DNA of 64,000 nucleotides from the NCBI RefSeq assembly GCF_900119845.1, contig NZ_FPKU01000001.1, forward strand, positions 1 to 64,000, read 5' to 3'. The translations under genes and the position numbers were made by a program. This DNA is from Devosia enhydra. Its GTDB lineage: Bacteria; Pseudomonadota; Alphaproteobacteria; Rhizobiales; Devosiaceae. Within the stretch, counting starts at the first letter, position 1, and every line of letters starts with the position of its first letter. Below, piece after piece: positions 61,654-64,000 of the stretch. The notes below the pieces were generated by a model that did not search any database, was not told the origin of the DNA, and saw only the letters and a list, made by a program, of their open reading frames with translations.

Positions 61654-62694
61654 ATGAAGCTGATCGTGACGGGAGGCGCGGGATTCATAGGCTCGGCGGT
61701 GGTGCGCCAGGCCATCCGTGCCGGGCATTCTGTGGTCAATCTCGATGCGCTCACCTATGCCGCCTGCCTCGACAACGTCGCTGCGGTGGAAGGATCGCCC
61801 CTTTATGCCTTCGCGCAGGTCGATATCCGCGACGCCGGTGAGCTCGAGGCCGTCTTTGCGGAGCATCGCCCCGATGCGGTGATGCATCTGGCGGCGGAAA
61901 GCCATGTCGACCGGTCGATCGATGGTCCCGGACGGTTCATCGAAACCAATGTCAACGGCACCTTCAATCTGCTTGAGGCATCGCGTCGCTCGTGGCAGTC
62001 GCAGGGAAAGCCTGCGGGCTTCCGCTTTCTCCACGTGTCGACGGACGAAGTCTATGGTTCGCTCGGGCCCGAGGGGCGCTTTACCGAGGCGACGCCTTAT
62101 TCGCCCAACAGCCCCTATTCGGCCTCCAAGGCCGCTTCGGACCACCTCGTCCGCGCTTGGCATGAAACCTATGGGTTGCCGACGCTGGTGACCAATTGCT
62201 CCAATAATTACGGCCCCTTCCATTTTCCCGAAAAGCTCATTCCCGTCGTCATTCTCAAGGCGTTGGCGGGCCAGCCGATCCCGATCTATGGCCGGGGTGA
62301 GAATGTGCGTGATTGGCTTTTCGTCGAAGATCATGCCGATGCCCTGTTGACGGTGCTCGGCAAGGGCGAGCCCGGACGCTCCTACGCCATCGGCGGGGAG
62401 AACGAGTGCAGCAATCTCGAACTGGTCGAACGCATCTGCGCCATTCTCGACGAGGCGGTGCCCGATGCGGCCCCTCATGCCCGCCTCATTACCTTCGTGG
62501 CCGATCGGCCGGGTCATGACCTGCGTTATGCCATTGATCCGACACGCATTCGCACCGAATTGGGCTGGGCTCCGCGCCACGGTCTCGAAGAGGGGCTGAG
62601 GGCGACCGTCGCCTGGTACCTCGATAACCGCGACTGGTGGCAGGGCCTGTTGTCGCGCCAAGGGGTCGGCCAGAGGCTTGGGATTTCGGGATGA
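61654..62694 (+). CDS. rfbB: dTDP-glucose 4,6-dehydratase
   Basis: 346 aa. NAD motif [32 protein letters not shown] and catalytic [11 protein letters not shown], then [31 protein letters not shown]: RmlB. Start ATG 61654, 13 nt after rfbC. Ends in an ATGA overlap with rfbD. Confidence 0.95.
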   Translation: MKLIVTGGAGFIGSAVVRQAIRAGHSVVNLDALTYAACLDNVAAVEGSPLYAFAQVDIRDAGELEAVFAEHRPDAVMHLAAESHVDRSIDGPGRFIETNVNGTFNLLEASRRSWQSQGKPAGFRFLHVSTDEVYGSLGPEGRFTEATPYSPNSPYSASKAASDHLVRAWHETYGLPTLVTNCSNNYGPFHFPEKLIPVVILKALAGQPIPIYGRGENVRDWLFVEDHADALLTVLGKGEPGRSYAIGGENECSNLELVERICAILDEAVPDAAPHARLITFVADRPGHDLRYAIDPTRIRTELGWAPRHGLEEGLRATVAWYLDNRDWWQGLLSRQGVGQRLGISG

Positions 62695-63548
62695 AGGTGC
62701 TTGTCTTCGGACGTAGCGGGCAATTGGCCAGCAGCCTGCTCGCGAACGCGTCGTCCTGGGACGTGACTGCCCTCGGGCGGGACGAAGCGGATCTGCTCGA
62801 TCCTCGGCGTGCCGGTTTAGAGATTGCGCAGAGGCGCCCGGATCTGGTCGTAAACGCGGCGGCCTATACGGCAGTCGATCTCGCCGAGCGCGAACCGGAT
62901 CTCGCCTTGCAGATGAACGCTGAGGCGCCAAGGTGTCTTGCCGAGGCGGCGGCGGCGGTCGACATTCCATTCGTGCATGTGTCCACAGACTATGTCTTTG
63001 ATGGCGCAGGACAATTGGCTCATCGGCCGACAGACCCCACGGCGCCCCTCAATGTCTATGGCCGTACCAAGCGTGAGGGCGAACTGGCCGTCGCAGCTGC
63101 GGGAGGACGGTTCTCCATTCTGCGGACGTCATGGGTCTTTTCTACGTACGGGCATAATTTCGTCAAGACGATGCTGCGGCTCGGCAAAGATCGGGCCGAG
63201 ATCAAGGTGGTTTCCGACCAGGTGGGCGGCCCCACCGAGGCTTCCGACCTGGCTGCCGCGGTGCTTGCGGTGGGCGCTCGCCTGCGGGACGGGGCCCCCT
63301 CGGGCATTCACCATTTCGCCGGCGCGCCGGATGTCAGCTGGGCTGATTTCGCGCGGGCCGTGTTTCGCGAAGCGGGGCTCGCAACGCGCGTCGTGGACCA
63401 GTCGGCGGCGGAGTATCCTACGGTGGCGCGGCGGCCGTTGAACAGTCGGCTCGACTGTTCGAGCCTGCTGGACGTTTATGGGATCGGACGGCCGGATTGG
63501 CACGAGGGGCTGCGGCGGGTCGTTGCGCAGTTGGGAGAAAACGGATGA
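62691..63548 (+). CDS. rfbD: dTDP-4-dehydrorhamnose reductase
   Basis: 285 aa. NAD(P) motif [35 protein letters not shown], catalytic YGRTKREGE and RTSWVFS: RmlD. It makes dTDP-L-rhamnose. ATGA overlaps on both ends. Confidence 0.95.
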   Translation: MKVLVFGRSGQLASSLLANASSWDVTALGRDEADLLDPRRAGLEIAQRRPDLVVNAAAYTAVDLAEREPDLALQMNAEAPRCLAEAAAAVDIPFVHVSTDYVFDGAGQLAHRPTDPTAPLNVYGRTKREGELAVAAAGGRFSILRTSWVFSTYGHNFVKTMLRLGKDRAEIKVVSDQVGGPTEASDLAAAVLAVGARLRDGAPSGIHHFAGAPDVSWADFARAVFREAGLATRVVDQSAAEYPTVARRPLNSRLDCSSLLDVYGIGRPDWHEGLRRVVAQLGENG

Positions 63549-64000
63549 CGGGGCAAAGGGTTAGTCCGAGCGAGGGTACGATCGGGCGCAAGGGGATCGT
63601 GCTGGCGGGCGGAACGGGCTCGCGGCTGCACCCGATCACGCTTTCTACTTCGAAACAACTGCTGCCAATATACGACAAGCCGATGATATACTATCCGATC
63701 AGCGTGCTGATGCTCGCCGGCGTACGGGAGGTCGCGATCATCACGACGCCGGAGGACCAGGCACAGTTTCGGCGCCTGCTCGGCGATGGCAGCCAGTGGG
63801 GCATGGCCTTCACCTACATCATCCAGGAGAGGCCCGAAGGACTGTCGCAGGCCTATATCCTCGCAGAGGATTTCCTGGCCGGATCGCCATCGACCATGGT
63901 GCTGGGCGACAACATCTTTTTCGGCCACGGCCTGCCGGAACTGCTCGCCCGTGCCGATGCCAACGGCCTTGCCGCCACGGTCTTCGGCTACAAGGTGGCC
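63545..64000 (+). CDS. rfbA: Glucose-1-phosphate thymidylyltransferase (partial, C-terminus outside window)
   Basis: First 152 codons. A 15-residue N-terminal extension precedes the usual start [17 protein letters not shown]; then [32 protein letters not shown] and [15 protein letters not shown], all RmlA. It makes dTDP-glucose from TTP and glucose-1-phosphate. An inner start may be the true one, since the extension is not family-like. ATGA overlap with rfbD. Confidence 0.92.
   Translation, partial: MTGQRVSPSEGTIGRKGIVLAGGTGSRLHPITLSTSKQLLPIYDKPMIYYPISVLMLAGVREVAIITTPEDQAQFRRLLGDGSQWGMAFTYIIQERPEGLSQAYILAEDFLAGSPSTMVLGDNIFFGHGLPELLARADANGLAATVFGYKVA

Noticed and set aside
1-64000. tRNA, rRNA, riboswitch and CRISPR signatures
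   Set aside because: None could be recognised on either strand; no direct-repeat arrays or conserved RNA cores were seen.

Overview
This is a GC-rich chromosomal window with tightly packed, often 4-nt-overlapping operons, many ABC uptake systems and a Wzx/Wzy-type exopolysaccharide locus. It looks like an alphaproteobacterium of the Hyphomicrobiales (Rhizobiales). A Devosiaceae-like soil or rhizosphere organism is my guess from gene style, not something the sequence proves. I see no tRNA, rRNA, CRISPR array or intact insertion sequence.

Layout. (1) 1-5567, minus strand: an amino-sugar (sialic acid/ManNAc-type) uptake operon in the order MsmK-type ATPase, binding protein, two permeases, NanE epimerase, BadF-type sugar kinase (cut by the window start). 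It has a clear promoter overlapped by repeated TGGTCT-like half-sites. (2) 5729-6679, plus strand: a serine/threonine dehydratase. (3) 6686-22051, minus strand: a thirteen-gene run with a complete dipeptide/nickel-type ABC transporter, two cytosine-deaminase-like amidohydrolases, an MTA/purine-nucleoside-phosphorylase homologue, a threonine-synthase-like PLP enzyme, an FAD oxidoreductase, an MBL hydrolase, an AstE-like deacylase and a GH42-like protein. A divergent LysR regulator lies at 22271-23152. (4) 23161-25460: a scrambled, partly AT-rich segment with a truncated Gfo/Idh/MocA gene, an outer-membrane beta-barrel gene with its own promoter and terminator, and a chimeric FAD/DapA remnant. 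(5) 25510-33672, minus strand: a GntR-controlled L-fucose-like uptake and oxidation operon (binding protein, two genes of unknown function, two permeases, aldose 1-dehydrogenase-like AKR, lactonase, Zn-dehydrogenase) with no ATPase gene of its own. (6) 34069-36593: a type II NADH dehydrogenase and an L-idonate 5-dehydrogenase. (7) 36672-52414, plus strand: a regulator made of two complete LysR units in one chain, then a long operon with a UbiD decarboxylase, a second dipeptide-type ABC transporter, an ICL/PEPM-family enzyme, a hydantoinase-like amidohydrolase, an N-carbamoyl amidohydrolase, a histidine-ammonia-lyase-family enzyme and an aromatic aminotransferase. (8) 52571-64000, plus strand: exopolysaccharide genes (secreted protein, CpsB phosphatase, Wza, Wzc, TPR-like protein, Wzy/WaaL-type ligase, WbaP/ExoY-type transferase) and dTDP-L-rhamnose genes rfbC-rfbB-rfbD-rfbA, the last cut by the window end.

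How the genes work together. Regions 1, 3, 5 and 7 are four separate scavenging systems, each pairing a binding-protein transporter with intracellular enzymes and a local regulator or operator. In all four, a strong GC-rich stem-loop follows the binding-protein stop codon, a likely shared device for making more binding protein than membrane components. The fucose-like system may borrow the MsmK-type ATPase of region 1. Regions 3 and 7 do not match any complete catabolic pathway I know and are the best candidates for undescribed systems.
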